Source: Plantago elongata
Lineage: Eukaryota > Streptophyta > Magnoliopsida > Lamiales > Plantaginaceae
Length of the DNA stretch: 64,000 bases
Assembly: GCA_036897095.1 (NCBI GenBank)
Contig: JAYMSP010000067.1
Coordinates: 29,921-93,920 of the forward strand
Direction: 5' to 3'
Below are positions 41,527 through 54,152 of the stretch, in pieces (the stretch's first letter is position 1; the number at the start of each line of letters is the position of its first letter). The notes under the pieces were generated by a model that was given only the letters and a program-made list of their open reading frames with translations, had not been told where the DNA came from and ran no database searches. Both the position numbers and the translations under genes were made by a program.

Positions 41527-43857
41527 TCACATGCTTTTTGCACCATCTTCACTGGTAACTAGTTCATAAAGGCGAAGTATCATTAAGTTGAAGTCATCAT
41601 CACTCTTCAGAAGGCTGAGTCGAACATGACGATCTTCAACATTGAAAATGCTACCAGCCCGGCCTATTATGTTTGCAGCCCTGAGAACTGCATAGCAGTC
41701 TGCATCTTCCTCTCTTTCACATTTCACCCATGCATAAGCTGCCATAATTGCATCATAGAACTCAGATTTATTTTTAAATTCCATGTTCGTATTATATTAA
41801 TGCAAGCTTGTATGGGTCTTGAGATACAGTTATGTCAGGTGTAGTGTATAAATCAGGATGAGATTGAGAATCACCTGGAGACGGATCCCTGATCTTCTCA
41901 TCGAAGTTGCAAAACTGAGGTGAGATTTCTTGAAGTGTGAAACGCTTGGACAGTGATACGGTTTCGCTGAGTTTCTGCCAGCGATACTGCATTTTCTGGT
42001 GAGCAAACTTGAAAATGGCAGTACCATTTCCTTTGAGAATGGTTTTCATAAGGCTTAGAGCCCTGAGCTGAGCTTCTCTTGAGAGTCCCATTTCAGCTAC
42101 AGATATATACTGACTCATTCTCTGGTACACACCTTCATCCTTGACAAGAGCCCATCTGCCATATACATATATCAAAATAACCGTATTCATTCTGATTGTA
42201 ACGTAATTGCAGAACTTGATGGAGGAATGGAGTATTCAATTACCCGAATCTGCTTCCAGCATGGCCAGTAAGCTTTGAGATGGTGAAAATCATGACATCT
42301 TCATTTGCAGGTGACGGAATTGGTGTAAAATGGGGCCAATAATAAGCATGATCATGTATAGATAACCCTTGTGTGACAGCCTGCCTTAAAGTGCCATCGG
42401 GGTTGTTTGGCGAAGTAACAAACTCAATCACATTCTGCGTATCATCTGTAGAGTTGTTCAGAACCGACACATCTCCTTTATACTCGAAGTGAATATTCTT
42501 GAAGAATTCTGTTTGTGTCTTGTAGAGCTGTATTAGACAAACAATCTCATCATATATACAATACGCATTAACAATAGCCTGAGATAGACGTTTGGTTAAG
42601 AAACAAACCGGATAGGCAGGGACAGCTGCAACTACACTGGCAGGTGAAGACAAGTTCATTGAAAGAGCGTAAACTGCTGCTCCTAGGAGTTGAGTTGATC
42701 CACCACCGAAAAGTATGAATTTCCCTTTGGTGACAGCATTTCTGGCTATGGCATGTACTCTTTGGATATGATCCTCCAGCTGTGGCGATATGAAAGAACC
42801 GTCGTAAAAGGAGTAGCTCATTCTGTGCCATCCTGTTACTAGGACGGCACTGCTAGCAGCATTCTGCTTCCAGAATGGTTCTAAGAACAATGGATCCCCA
42901 CTGCATTGTGTATGTTACCAAACATGATGTGAATACCGAATAACTCAACTGACGGCGTAAGTTCCAGTAATAACATTTGATACTCCTCAACTTTGACAAG
43001 AAGTCACTAAGAATTCAATCCCACTGAAATTCATAATGACATTGAACTTGCATAGTCTATATATTACATCTCTCATTTCACTCTACGGTATGTTAGGATG
43101 CCTCAGCTGCACGCTTCATTACACTCATCGTAAAGATACACCGCTAGTTTCACCGTGACCAGCTCTTGAATTCTCAAAAGATAAATTTCTTTATACTCCA
43201 ACCCCCGTTCCAATAATAACTTACTAACTTTTCAATAATAACTTACTAACTTTCTTTTCACTAACTAATTTTTTTATTATTTACCTCCTACTTTATCATC
43301 ACATTCTTTCATTTATTTTTTACTTTATCATCCACTTTCAACTTCATCTTTATAATACCACTCAAAAATTAATATTTTCTTAGGAAGTTACTAATGAATT
43401 GGAGGGAGTATTTTCTTTCGAAACAGTTCCATAGTTCCATTTAACACATCCCACAAGTCAAACTTCACCACACACTCTCACATAATATGATGCAAGAATT
43501 CAGAAACAGAGTAGAATAAGGAAACACTAGCCTGTCAACATCGGCAGTGCAATCGGTTTGGAAAACAGAGCAATCGGATCCTCCATAGCATCTGTTACAC
43601 TCGCAAACAGGGTGTTCATCAGCACCATCAACATCCACAGGACCATCCAAGTAAGCTCTTCCATGACCGGAACACGAAAGTGCAGCGAACGCTTCGGCTT
43701 TGGCAGCAGCTTCTAGAGTCCAACTGAGCTTCTGAGTTACCAAGAAACCAAGATTGGACAGATATGGTGTGTTGTTGCTGGCAAACAAGATGATGTTTAG
43801 AGCAACGGAAGCAAATAGGCACACACTGTAGCAACGGAATCTCAACTTTGTATCCAT
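41527..43857 (-). CDS. Tryptophan aminotransferase-related (TAR3/4-like) alliinase-family enzyme
   Basis: A PLP-dependent fold-type I enzyme of the plant TAA1/TAR-alliinase family. Five exons close to 464 aa: 43532-43857, 42609-42900, 42244-42527, 41875-42155 and 41527-41738. An N-terminal hydrophobic segment (SVCLFASVALNIILFAS) suggests entry to the secretory pathway. A cysteine-rich EGF-alliinase motif HPVCECNRCYGGSDCSV follows. The catalytic part has GWHRMSY, FGGGSTQLLGAAVYALS, EFVTSPNNPDG, DHAYYWPHFTPI and TISKLTGHAGSRFGW, whose Lys should bind PLP. The EGF-alliinase motif favours TAR3/4 or C-S lyase over the auxin enzyme TAA1; substrate is unknown. Intron 1 appears to use a GC donor (ACAG|GCTAGT), required to keep the frame into SGDPLFLEPFW. 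Confidence 0.9.
43194..43410. mobile_element. Stowaway MITE in intron 1 of the TAR-like gene
   Basis: TA dinucleotides flank an AT-rich insert of about 213 bp whose ends, CTCCAACCCCCGTTCCAATA and inverse CTCCCTCCAATTCATTAGTA, form Stowaway-type terminal repeats. The phrase AATAATAACTTACTAACTTT occurs twice near the left end as a local duplication. It lies inside the intron 42901-43531. Confidence 0.75.
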
Positions 43858-46303
43858 TATTTTAGTGAATACAATTGAATCTCCAAGTAGATATTATTCT
43901 GTACGTGCATATATGTTGAAATGAAGGAGGTTGAAATATGGAAATCGTGTGAATTTGGTGAATACCCCCACCAATAAATATTTTTCAACATTACAGGTCA
44001 TGTATGATGTTTGATTTATCAACTTATTTGTACAAACAAATCAGAAGATTCAAGTTAGTAGGAGTGAAATATTAGGAAATGCATTGTGTTGTTTAATATT
44101 TATGATGTTGAAAGCTAATCTAATAATCTTACAATTAAGATTCAAACGGAAAATGAAATTACATAAATTTATATGTCACAGTACGTTTTATAATTAAGAT
44201 TTTACCCCCACTGAATAATCATGTATAATTTGACCGGCCACGTTGAAATTCATATTTATAAATCCGGCTTCTATGTCACCAATTACCAAAGTTTCCAACT
44301 TTTACTCAATTAAATATTAATTCAATTCGGTTCAGTCCAATTAAACTCAGTTCAACTCGAATTAATTATAATTTATATTTTACTTTAATTTAATTTAATT
44401 TAATTCAGTAAATTTCAATTGAAGTGAACACCACCTTATTCGTATTGTACCGAATAGTCAAGATTATTGTTTTTGATATTTTACTTCCTCTAAAATATTC
44501 GACAATTTAATACATAATCTCACAATTTTTAAGGGAATAAAAAAGAAAAACTACTCCTCATGACCTCATAAACAGATATTTGACTTGATGTTCCACTTCT
44601 TTTCCTCTAATGAAGCTTTACATCTTACTGATAAAGTAGTACTTGCTCCGTTCGGTTATAATTGAAATTTAAAATAATTTGCATGTTAAACGTCCCATCA
44701 AAGTAAAATAATTTTCTATTTTTAAAAATAACCCCACAATACAACTCATTTTCAATTACACATTATTGAACCCACGTGTACTTTTATATCTCAAACTCAT
44801 TCTAATTCCACCAAATTCTAGGTAGCTCCTACCCCTTTGCTTGCTGAAAGACGGCACCATCTATTTGCAAACTGACAGTAATATATATCCGACGACTAGT
44901 TAAACAATACTTAATTCTTATTCGTATACATATTTGATATAATTTTGTTCGGTTTTTATCCACACACATATTCGCTTTTGTTAAAAAGTATATCATAATG
45001 TTTGTAATTGTGTATCTTGTGTATATACATTTATCATAACGTAGATGATTGTGTGTCTTCTGCACATATTTAACTCGATTAAAATTGTGGGATTTGTCCT
45101 GAATTGTATGTGAATCAAATGGGCCATGCAATGAGTGATGGTAGTCAAATGTGCAGGACCATCCGATATGGGTCTGGAATAATGATGATATGATAATCGC
45201 TTTATAATCATCTTTTTGCGGAATTATGTAGCAGCAGTAGTAGTAGTAGATGATAATGTAATTCCATAATTAGTGGTCATGGGCTAACGAATCTGAATTG
45301 ATTCCTTCTTGTTCAAACTTCAAACCAATGAAGAACATACTATAAAGTATAAAGTGTATTATTCCGTGACTCTTTTTAAAGAATCTGCACAAGTAAAATA
45401 TAACAAGGAAAGAATTTTAAAAAAGAGCAATACGAAAATGAAGAATGATAGATTTAAAGTGGGAAAGAAATATTTATTTACAGTTTTCAACTGCAACATT
45501 TAGTCGTTCACCATAACAAAGATTCTACAATCTCAATCAATTTAAATAACTCCACGTACAATATACATATTGTTAGTTTAAACATCGTAAAGGGTGTATT
45601 ATATCGTGGTCAAGTGGGGATATTTTCCGTATCAATAATCGGGATTGAGGCGCTACCACACAAATTACTAATTCACTGTTACACTTAATTACGAAAAATT
45701 CATTCATTAATTACGAGAAACAAGTTTAGTTTGTGACATTTCGCACTTATTACATATTAGTGAATTAAAAAATGATGAGTCAAACGTTCGTAATCGAGTG
45801 ATAAATTGTAGAGGTTACATATTTAATTTTCCGAAATGTGTAATATTCATTTTCTTTATAAAAGTTTATTAGAAAATTATTAATAATGAATATTTAATGA
45901 TTAAGTATTATAATTGTAATATAGTATTATATTAAAAAGATGTTAAGGGGAAAAGAGTAGTATGAAGAATTTGCATTTTCTCTTTGCCGTTAGTTCATGG
46001 TCGTTGACTTGGCTTGGCGCCTCAATTATCCCGGCAAGTGAATGACTAGCCACGTGTCTGACTCCCATTGGCTACCTCTACAACGATATTTTCAAAGCGC
46101 GTAATTTGCACACATGTCCTTTGTCTTGTTCAAATATACACGCAGACAGGTGTGTAAAAGCAGATTCTTGTCCGTTATCACTATCAATTTCTTTTTCAAT
46201 TCGATACTGAAAGTCAATTTGATTAAGAAACAAGATTTCATTTCTCCTTTTTTCCTTCTCAAAGCGTTACTAAAGAAATCAAACTTCACTTAATTATTGC
46301 TTC
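43858..46303. other. Divergent spacer between TAR-like and choline kinase genes
   Basis: About 2.4 kb of AT-rich DNA expected to hold both promoters. It contains a (TTTAA)n tract near 44388 and a GTA/GCA trinucleotide run at 45229-45250. A sequence starting TTGCTCCGTTCGGTTATAAT at 44643 resembles one end of a Stowaway MITE, but I could not find its partner. No coding sequence is recognised. Confidence 0.5.
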
Positions 46304-46310
46304 TATAAAT
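46304..46310 (+). promoter_or_regulatory. Probable TATA box of choline kinase
   Basis: TATAAAT preceded by CTTC and followed by a CT-rich leader, 346 bp upstream of the ATG. That distance is long for a leader, but a 5' UTR intron is possible: ACAG|GTGTGT near 46434 with an acceptor close to the start codon. Confidence 0.5.
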
Positions 46311-46655
46311 ACACAGAGCCATTTCCTCTTCATTGCTCAATTACTCATTCAAAAATAAAAAATCAATCCCCTGTTTCAGTTTCTTGCTCAAAAGTCAAAA
46401 CACAGCTCCAGATCACTTTTTGTCTAGTTACAGGTGTGTTCTATGTTCTTTCTTGAACTTTTTCATCATTTTTTCACTTTCAATTAAAATCCCCTGTTTT
46501 TCCATTTTCCGTTCAATCCCCTGTTTTTTTTCGATTTAATTCTATCTCCTGTTGGAATGTTTGATCAAATGTCTGAAACGAGTACTAATTGGAACTCTAT
46601 GTTTACTTTAACTGTGTTAAGAAGTTAGAGAAAGAAGAGAAATCTTGAATTTTCG

Positions 46656-48785
46656 ATGGCGGTGAAGACGAACGGATACGTGGAAGGCAGACTACCAGAA
46701 GAGTTGTTGAAGATGTTAATGTCACTTGCTTCAAACTGGGGAGATGTATTTGATTCAAGTGCCTTGAAAGTGGTTCATTTAAGCGGTGCAATGACTAACA
46801 AGATTTATCGAATTAGTTGGCCTACAATGATCGAAAACTCTCCTAGAACGGTGTTGCTTCGAGTGTATGGCGAAGGAGTCGAGCTGTTCTTTAACCGGGA
46901 GGAGGAGATTCGTACGTTCGAGTGTTTGTCGGAGCACGGTTATGGCCCGAAGCTACTCGGTCAGTACGGTGAAGGGAGGGTGGAGGAGTTTATTCATGCC
47001 AGGGTATGGATTCTTTTCTGTCTGTATTTTGTGTAACATGTTAGAAGTCTTCATGAGGCCTTTTTTTTTTCCTTGTGCTTATCTCATAATGTAGAAACTT
47101 GATACAGAAGCTTGCGATTATTCCATATCTTACTTTTCTTTTGTTTGACTTGACTATTGTAACGTGCCTACTTGTCGGTCCGGTCAAAGTATCTTGATCA
47201 TATGACTGACTTTTTGGTAGTCTAGGAAGAAGTCAATCAAGAATTTCTGTCCTAGATGTGATTTTCCTGCAAGTGAATGAGCCTTGTTTAGGATTTAGGA
47301 TCATACTAGCTGTGAGCCTGTGGCGTTGCTCGAGATACATAGTTTATGCAATTCGCGTTGCTTAGAAGTTAGAACATTTCTAATCCTTTGGTTCTGTTAC
47401 TGTACTTACAGACCCTTTCAGCTGCTGATATTCGTGATCCAGAGATTTCTCTCCTCGTAGCAGCGAAAATGAGGGAATTTCATGATCTTGATATGCCTGG
47501 TCCAAAAACTGTAGCCTTATGGGACAGATTGAGGTACATTTGTATGGGTTACTGGTTCTGTTTTTCGAATGAATTAACTAAATTAATACCGGTTAGCCTG
47601 GTTACTAGCTAGTTTGTGGTTCTTATTATCTTTTTCGGCAGAAACTGGCTTGATGAGGCGAGAACATTGTGCTCGCCTGAACATATGAAGGAATTTCACT
47701 TGGATAAACTAGAAACTGAGATAAGCTTACTGAAGAAGGCATTATCAAGCAACCAACAAGAGATTGGTTTTTGCCACAATGACCTTCAGTATGGTAACAT
47801 AATGATCAATGACAAGTCCAGATTGATGACCCTTATAGTAAGCCCCGGCCTATATACTAATCGATTCGATTATATTGTTCTTCCCCCTGCCATTTAAATT
47901 CTGTAAATACCTTAAGCTAGCTGTAATCTTTAACTTTCTCGTTTCACAGGACTATGAGTATGCCAGTTACAACCCTATTGCTTATGATATTGCAAACCAT
48001 TTCTGCGAAATGGCAGCAAACTATCACACTGAGACACCACATGTCTTGGACTACAGCAACTATCCTGGTTAGTATTAATATTTTCTTTATGTTCTGCCCG
48101 ATCATTTCCGTTCAGTCTCTAATATTTGGCTTCACAACAGATTTACAAGAGCGCGAAAGGTTCATTCGGCAATACCTCGTCTCTGCAGGTTAGTCTTTAA
48201 ATTTGTGAACTGCATCAAAACTTTTGACTTGGTAGGTATATATCACCCCCATTCAGCAATTGAATAAGAGAAAGTTCAGTTCTGCAAGTTACTATTATGA
48301 GCTTTTCTTGCCGTGTAAAGTCACCAAAGAGAATATCAAGATGATAACCAGTTGCCTATATCCATCCTGATTCGGTTCTTATAAGAACATAAGAAATCAA
48401 AATTAACCAGAAAGTCGAATGATGAGTCGTGGACCCAGCATTATTCCTATTCCATTAGCATATCCTTGTCGCCCTTGGGAAATAACTTGCCATTTTCATA
48501 ATGAATTCAGGTCACAAACCTGATGATACTGCGGTGAAGCAGCTAGCAGATGATGTAGAAAGATACACTCTTGCGAACCACATATTTTGGGGGCTCTGGG
48601 GTCTCATTTCGGTAACAATTTACTCATTTCTTGTTTACATCTATAGTCAATGTGATATTAGGCATGTGTTTAACTTGTCGCTGATACAGGCGTATGTGAA
48701 TCACATTGACTTTGATTACACGGAGTATGCAAAGCAGAGGTTCCAGCAGTACTGGTCGAAAAAGAATGAAGTCCTGACTGCGTAG
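46656..48785 (+). CDS. CK: Choline kinase
   Basis: Cytosolic ATP:choline phosphotransferase, first step of the CDP-choline route to phosphatidylcholine; plant members may also use ethanolamine. Seven exons close to 342 aa (Arabidopsis CK1 is similar in length): 46656-47003, 47412-47533, 47642-47837, 47950-48067, 48141-48188, 48511-48611 and 48690-48785. Family features include [15 protein letters not shown] near the start, [20 protein letters not shown] with the ATP-binding lobe, Brenner's motif in [13 protein letters not shown], and the choline kinase motif [20 protein letters not shown]. The C-terminus has [10 protein letters not shown] and [16 protein letters not shown]. No disruptions are seen. 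The ATG chosen is the only one giving the usual short N-terminus. Confidence 0.94.
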
Positions 48786-49178
48786 CCGGACAAAGTTCCT
48801 AGTGGTCATGTAGTGATAGAATATGATGCCATTCTTGTTAGTTAGTACAAATGTTCTGTACTAGTTGTGCTTTGTAATATGCAGAAGCTACCGTTTTCAA
48901 TGGTCTGCTTGTAGCCTTTTCATGCTGGTTTACATAGTTAAAAAATGTTCTGTGCAATAATAACTCTTGATTTTCTGAATGTATTGGACAACAGCAAACT
49001 ATAACCTGTTTATTGATAATTTGTTTCTGCTTAACAAGATCATGATTCATAAATATAGTGTATACAATGCGCGAAGACGCCTTTGTACTTCAATCCATAA
49101 CATATCTTAACATGAAATTTACCTAAAGAGTTGGTTATTTCATCAGCATCTAATACAAAGTGGATCAGAATTTTACTA
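48786..49178. other. Convergent 3' spacer
   Basis: The 393 bp between the stop codons of choline kinase (plus) and the SDR gene (minus) hold both 3' UTRs. I see nothing else in it. Confidence 0.6.
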
Positions 49179-52039
49179 CTACATGCTGCAAAATGTTCTG
49201 AGAGTACTAGCAATGGAATTGATAGCAGTGTGTGAACCATCAGTAGCCACGAATGACAAGTGCTTAGGTGCTTCAGATCGGTCAAAGTAAAAGCTTCCAG
49301 ATACGAGCTTCTCTTTAGGTTGTAAAGCCAACCAGACTATTGTGTCTGCACCTTCCTTGCTTGATCTGAGTTTACCTGATAACCTGCAAAGAGGAATCAG
49401 TCATATATTAGTTGATTTTGTTTTCGGAGAGCATACAAGCGATTACAATAGCACGATCAGTAGAGGAGCTCACGATTTTGAAAAACCGGGCAAACTCTTG
49501 GAAACTCCGGGTGTCTCTGCCCAGCCTGGGTGCATTGAGTAGAAGCCGATACCTTTGTCTTTATATACCTCAGCCCACTTTTCAGTCAACGACACCTAAG
49601 AAGATGAAGAACCTTAAGGAGTAGCTTATAATCATGTGTCATACGTTTAGGAGTTGCTTAATTTATTGTAGATACCTGTATTCGTTTGTTTCGGGCATAC
49701 TGTGCAACTCCATCGAACTTGTTGCCGCTGAACTGCGACAAACATTGCTGTCACATTTTGTTTTGGTAGAAAAGAAGAGGTGGGTGGGGGCGGAGAAAAA
49801 ACAGATGCTGAAGGATTCTGAAACGCTTACTTGCAGATCTTCCATCAAGGGTGCAGTATACATGCCGCCTGATGAAACTGTGATGACACGAGCATCAGGC
49901 GCAGCTTTCTCAAGCAATGGCAGCATAAGCTCAGTCATGGCATAAGTGCCTAGAACATTAACAGCGAAGCTCATCTCATATCTGGTTGAATATAGCGAAG
50001 AAACAAAATCAATCTAAAATATAGAAAGTAAGAACATAGAATATCTATAGTCCTGAGACAAAGGCAACAAAACAATACCCTTCTGAGGTAATGACACGAC
50101 TATTTTCTAGCACACCAGCATTGTTCACCTGCAATGCATTTTCTACTGTCAGAATTGATATCTAAGACGATGTATATATTAAATTTCCTGGGAACTGGCG
50201 AAAAATGCAAGATAGCTGAATTGAAAAAATACCAAGATATGAAGAGGCACATCTTTCGAAGAAAACCTAGAAGCAAAGGACTTGACATCACTCATGGAAG
50301 AAATATCACAGACCTGCCGGTAAAGTAAAATCACTTATTCCAGACTTGAGATGAGTAAAAAACATATATCGTGTAAGGAAAATTGATATTCAGGTAAAGA
50401 CCTCCAGGTGAACATTCTTATTTCCAGTTGAAGATTGGATCTCTGATAGAGCAGCCACACCTCTCTCTTTATTCCTACATACCATGTATACAGTTGCCCC
50501 ACTGTACAAAGAAAAATGAACATATATACACACAAATGAGCTCAAATATTATCTCAACAACTGCCAAAAGTACTAATATAGTAGAAAAGGACAAAAAAAA
50601 GATCTGTACCGTGATGCAAGATCCTCAGCAGTAGCATAACCGATGCCGGAATTCGCTCCAGTAACTATGCAGTGCTTTCCTTCTATTTGTGCTAGCATAT
50701 CTTCCGCTTTGAAGTTCTTAGAGTGCTCCCTGAAATTCAAATAAGAATCTATCAAAATCTAAAAGATAATTCAGTCTGCAAACTCCAGAGCATTGGTTTC
50801 CAACCATAAGACAAGCTAGAACAAGCTTCATGTTTCATTTCATCCACCAGGACAAAGAAAATCCCAAATTCTACTAAATATGTCAAATTAATAAACATAC
50901 AGTTGGTAAAAGCCACCTGAGAGCAATCTTTAACCAACATCTACCAATATTCTACTTTTCTAGCTTCGAAGTGCGATCCCATTTACCTCCAACATGATTT
51001 CAACTTTCAAGCATGTGAATCCCCTACTTCAGTTATTGCTTACACATGCATCCAGGTAATTGATAACAAATTTTCCTAGTTCAGTGACATTGGGCCGTGA
51101 AACTAATTTCATTCAACCTGTGCTGAATCTTGACAGGGTGATTTTCAACGCATTCGAACAAACCTATTATTATAGCCCTGAATATAACTGCTTCAGACAA
51201 TGAGCATATTACAGAAATGTACATATCTAATCTAACAGCCATTGAGTGTCATTAAGAAAGCGAAACTCAGGATACGTAAACAATGAGATTCATGACATGT
51301 TGATTTTACAAGTGATATGTCAATGAGATCACTTCCACAAGATGGTTCCTTAAAATGATGCAGTGTATGAATAACAATACGTTCAGGCAGAGGCAGTGCC
51401 TTAAGATGCATCATCTGATAAATGCCAAACATTAGCAAGAAAAAGCACTCTCTTCGAAATTTCCGATACAATCAACTCATAAATTAGGAAGCTGCAACAC
51501 AACATGGGATGAATTTGGTACAAGATCTTTGCAGGTATCAGTTCAAACATAAACAAGCTGCTTGTTAGTTAGTCTATGTGCTGAGTTTCCACTTTCTCCT
51601 TACAGTAATGCAAACAAAAACATCACTTTTATCCAGGACTCAAAATCCCCACAAATATGACATAGTAATTCCATTCAATAGCCATTAGTGCTGTTACACG
51701 AGTCGAGCCTTATCGAGGTCTAGGCTCGTCCGATAAGGTGTTTGAGACGAACTCAGGGCATAAATTATTTATTAGCTCGATGAATGAGATACTCAGACTC
51801 AATTGAGTAAAATAGACTATCTAGCTAGCTAGCTTAATAATTGAACGGTGATCGAAAATACCAGTCCAGGACTTACATGAATGCAGATTTGGTAAAATTG
51901 TTGTATCCATAGAGCCCAAATGAAATTGATCGCCAAGTCTGCAATCAAATCATCATCATCATCATCATGAATGAAAACATAAAGAAATCAAGAAATTGAA
52001 ACAGAGAGAAATGAGTGTAGCTGCCTTGAGGAGAAACAT
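49179..52039 (-). CDS. SDR12-like short-chain dehydrogenase/reductase
   Basis: A classical SDR similar to DHRS12; NAD(P)-dependent, substrate unknown. Ten exons close to 320 aa: 52025-52039, 51877-51938, 50610-50729, 50402-50501, 50233-50313, 50079-50128, 49831-49981, 49676-49732, 49474-49595 and 49179-49383. The Rossmann motif TGANSGIGYATAEDLASRGA, VNNAG, the catalytic Ser in ITVSSGGMYTAP and YARNK (YxxxK) are all present. PGWAETPGV and WLALQPKEKLVSGSFYFDR are typical of this subgroup. Exon 1 encodes only MFLLK and would be joined through a GC donor (CAAG|GCAGCT) to TWRSISFGLYGYNNFTKSAF; this is the weakest boundary. Intron 2 is large (about 1.15 kb), and intron 1 carries an ATC microsatellite at 51949-51968. 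The gene looks functional. Confidence 0.9.
51690..51870. repeat. Possible unclassified repeat in SDR intron 2
   Basis: A segment rich in CGAG/CTCG words (CGAGTCGAGCCTTATCGAGG, GGCTCGTCC, TTAGCTCGATGA) stands out from the intron. A similar word bias occurs at 58735-58995. Ends and class cannot be fixed. Confidence 0.3.
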
Positions 52040-53745
52040 GGTGAGTTGTGGAATAGAGATACGAATTCTGAAGTAAACTGATGTTTGTTGCATTTTTCCA
52101 TGTTAACGAGGATTCAATGAGAATAGAGCGAGGTTTAATGTCACTTTCTGAGTATAGTTTTCTGCAATTTTCTCTTGAAATGGTCAATTTTCCACTACTT
52201 CGGGATGGAAAAGGAAGGCCTCTATGCTTCCACGTATTCTATCATACTCTTGGGAGAATTACATATGTGATCCATGTAAATTTACAAACGGATCATTAGG
52301 CGGCGATTGTTAAACGCACGATCGTTCTTATTAAATATAAAATATATCTTTATATATTATAAAAGGTCTAATAAATTATATAAATATAAAATTAGTATTA
52401 TTTTTTATAAAACTTATCAAATTATCATATCTTCGAAAATATATGACCGTATATACACTACGATTACTATAACGTAACAAAAATCAAAATTATAAAATCA
52501 GTAGTCATACTTTACAAATAATGATAAATTTGAGATTTTTATATTATTATAATTCATATTCATAGTTGTTAATATTTATTTAATTATTTAATAATTAAAC
52601 TAACTAACTTTAAACAAATAATTTTTAAAAAAAATTTAAAAAAATTAAAATTTAAACTTTGACCTGACCAGGACGGTCCTGGTCAGTATTTATTTTTTTA
52701 TATTAAATTTTTTTAAAGCTCCGCCCAGTCTGGTCGGAGTAATGGCCGGAGTTCCGGTCGGAGTTCCGGTGGTGGATCTTCGTGTTCGTTCTTCGTGTTT
52801 TTTCAAAGTTTTTTCGATTTATTTGTTCGGGTAATATGATTGGATCAATAAATATGTTTAGATGTTTTTGTAGGTAAAATTTTAATTATTTATAATTATA
52901 GGACTATTTTATGAATTACATAGTTATGGTGTTATTTATAATGTATAAAAATGCGTCATGCATTTAACATTCCTGTAAATAAATTACAACGACATTAATT
53001 AAAATGTGATTTTGGCAATTTGTCCCTTGCATTTTTTACCCATCAAAGTTATGAAAGTGAGAAATATGGGATAGATATGGAAACAATATAAGATCGAGAG
53101 CACGGGATGATATCATACTCTTCTTGTTTTACATTTTGTTGTAGTTCTTTTATATTTGATGAGTTAATTGAAAAAGTGGACTTAGTAGGGTGTAGATGTA
53201 ATTACAACTCAAATTTTTTTAACACGTTTAGTTGATTTGATATTTAATAATTGTGTCCTTACAAATTTAACTTCGATCAACGTATACAATGTAAAACCGT
53301 ACATACCAATTATAAGTAATTGAATTTCGATTGATTAATGAACGGGTTGTTACTAATATTACGTTTTCCTTCTTATTTGGTGGGTTGATTACAATTATTG
53401 TAAATTTCCTGAGTGAGTCTTCTAAATGATACATGCATTACCTTGGTAACACACTCCATTGATTTGTTTTTTTAACTGTTCAACAAAAGTATAAATTCAT
53501 TTTGCACGGAAAGAGTATCAATTAATGTTTAATCACATATGCAATATTACAACATTAATTTGATACAGATTTACAATTAAATACCATTAATGTATCTGAG
53601 AAAAATATAAGATATAATATCTTACGAAATTAAATTGAATAAATTAGCATACTCTATTTATACTGGTGAAAGCGTTGATTCATCCAAATAAATCTTAAAG
53701 AAAAACCATCAATTGCCTGATTAGGGTTGAAAAGAAGAAAGAAAG
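52040..53745. other. Spacer between SDR and thionin-like genes
   Basis: Mostly AT-rich. It contains a 23-bp palindrome at 52664 and an exact 12-bp tandem repeat CGGAGTTCCGGT at 52747-52770 in a small GC-rich island. No coding sequence is recognised. TATTTATA near 53655 is a plausible TATA box for the downstream peptide gene. Confidence 0.5.
52664..52686. repeat. Perfect 23-bp palindrome
   Basis: Arms CTGACCAGGAC and GTCCTGGTCAG pair perfectly around one central G. It is flanked by long A/T tracts on both sides, so it could extrude as a hairpin or mark the junction of an old element. Confidence 0.7.
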
Positions 53746-54152
53746 ATGGCAATATGTAGAATAGCATTCTGTATAATAATGATGATTTTATGTGCAGGAG
53801 AAGCAAATGCATCTTTTAATAAATGCTACAAAAGTTGCATGGAATCACAAGAGTGTTTGCCAAGCGGACCATACACAACTTTTGATTGTATTTTTAAGTG
53901 TTTGCATAGATGCATTGGCAAGTCCAGCACTCCTCAAAAACAAAATTCTCAGCTTCAATGTGCTAAAGACAATTGCACTCAATTTGGGAGAGGTATGTAT
54001 GCCACTTTGCCCGTACCATTAATAACTTCTCGTTTTATTTTGTTGATATATTGTTTAAATACATAACCGTCTCTAATTGTTTTGTTCGTTTATATGTATA
54101 TGCAGATTTTGTGAAAATGGATGGTTGCGTCTCTAAATGTGGGCTCGTCTAA
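53746..54152 (+). CDS. Small cysteine-rich secreted peptide, thionin-like
   Basis: Two exons (53746-53992 and 54106-54152) join in phase to a 97-aa precursor. A clear signal peptide, MAICRIAFCIIMMILCAGEA, would be cleaved after about residue 22. The mature part has ten cysteines, with paired spacings CxxxC, CxxxCxxxC and a final CxxxC, and several Lys/Arg residues. This layout suits the plant thionin-like group, which are apoplastic peptides often linked to defence or pollen expression; the subfamily is uncertain. The position and phase of the single intron, before the last Cys pair, resemble that family. No related copy lies in the window. Activity cannot be judged from sequence. Confidence 0.75.

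Noticed and set aside
51232-51471. 80-codon minus-strand frame inside SDR intron 2
   Set aside because: It sits wholly within an intron defined by in-phase flanking exons and shows no recognised family.
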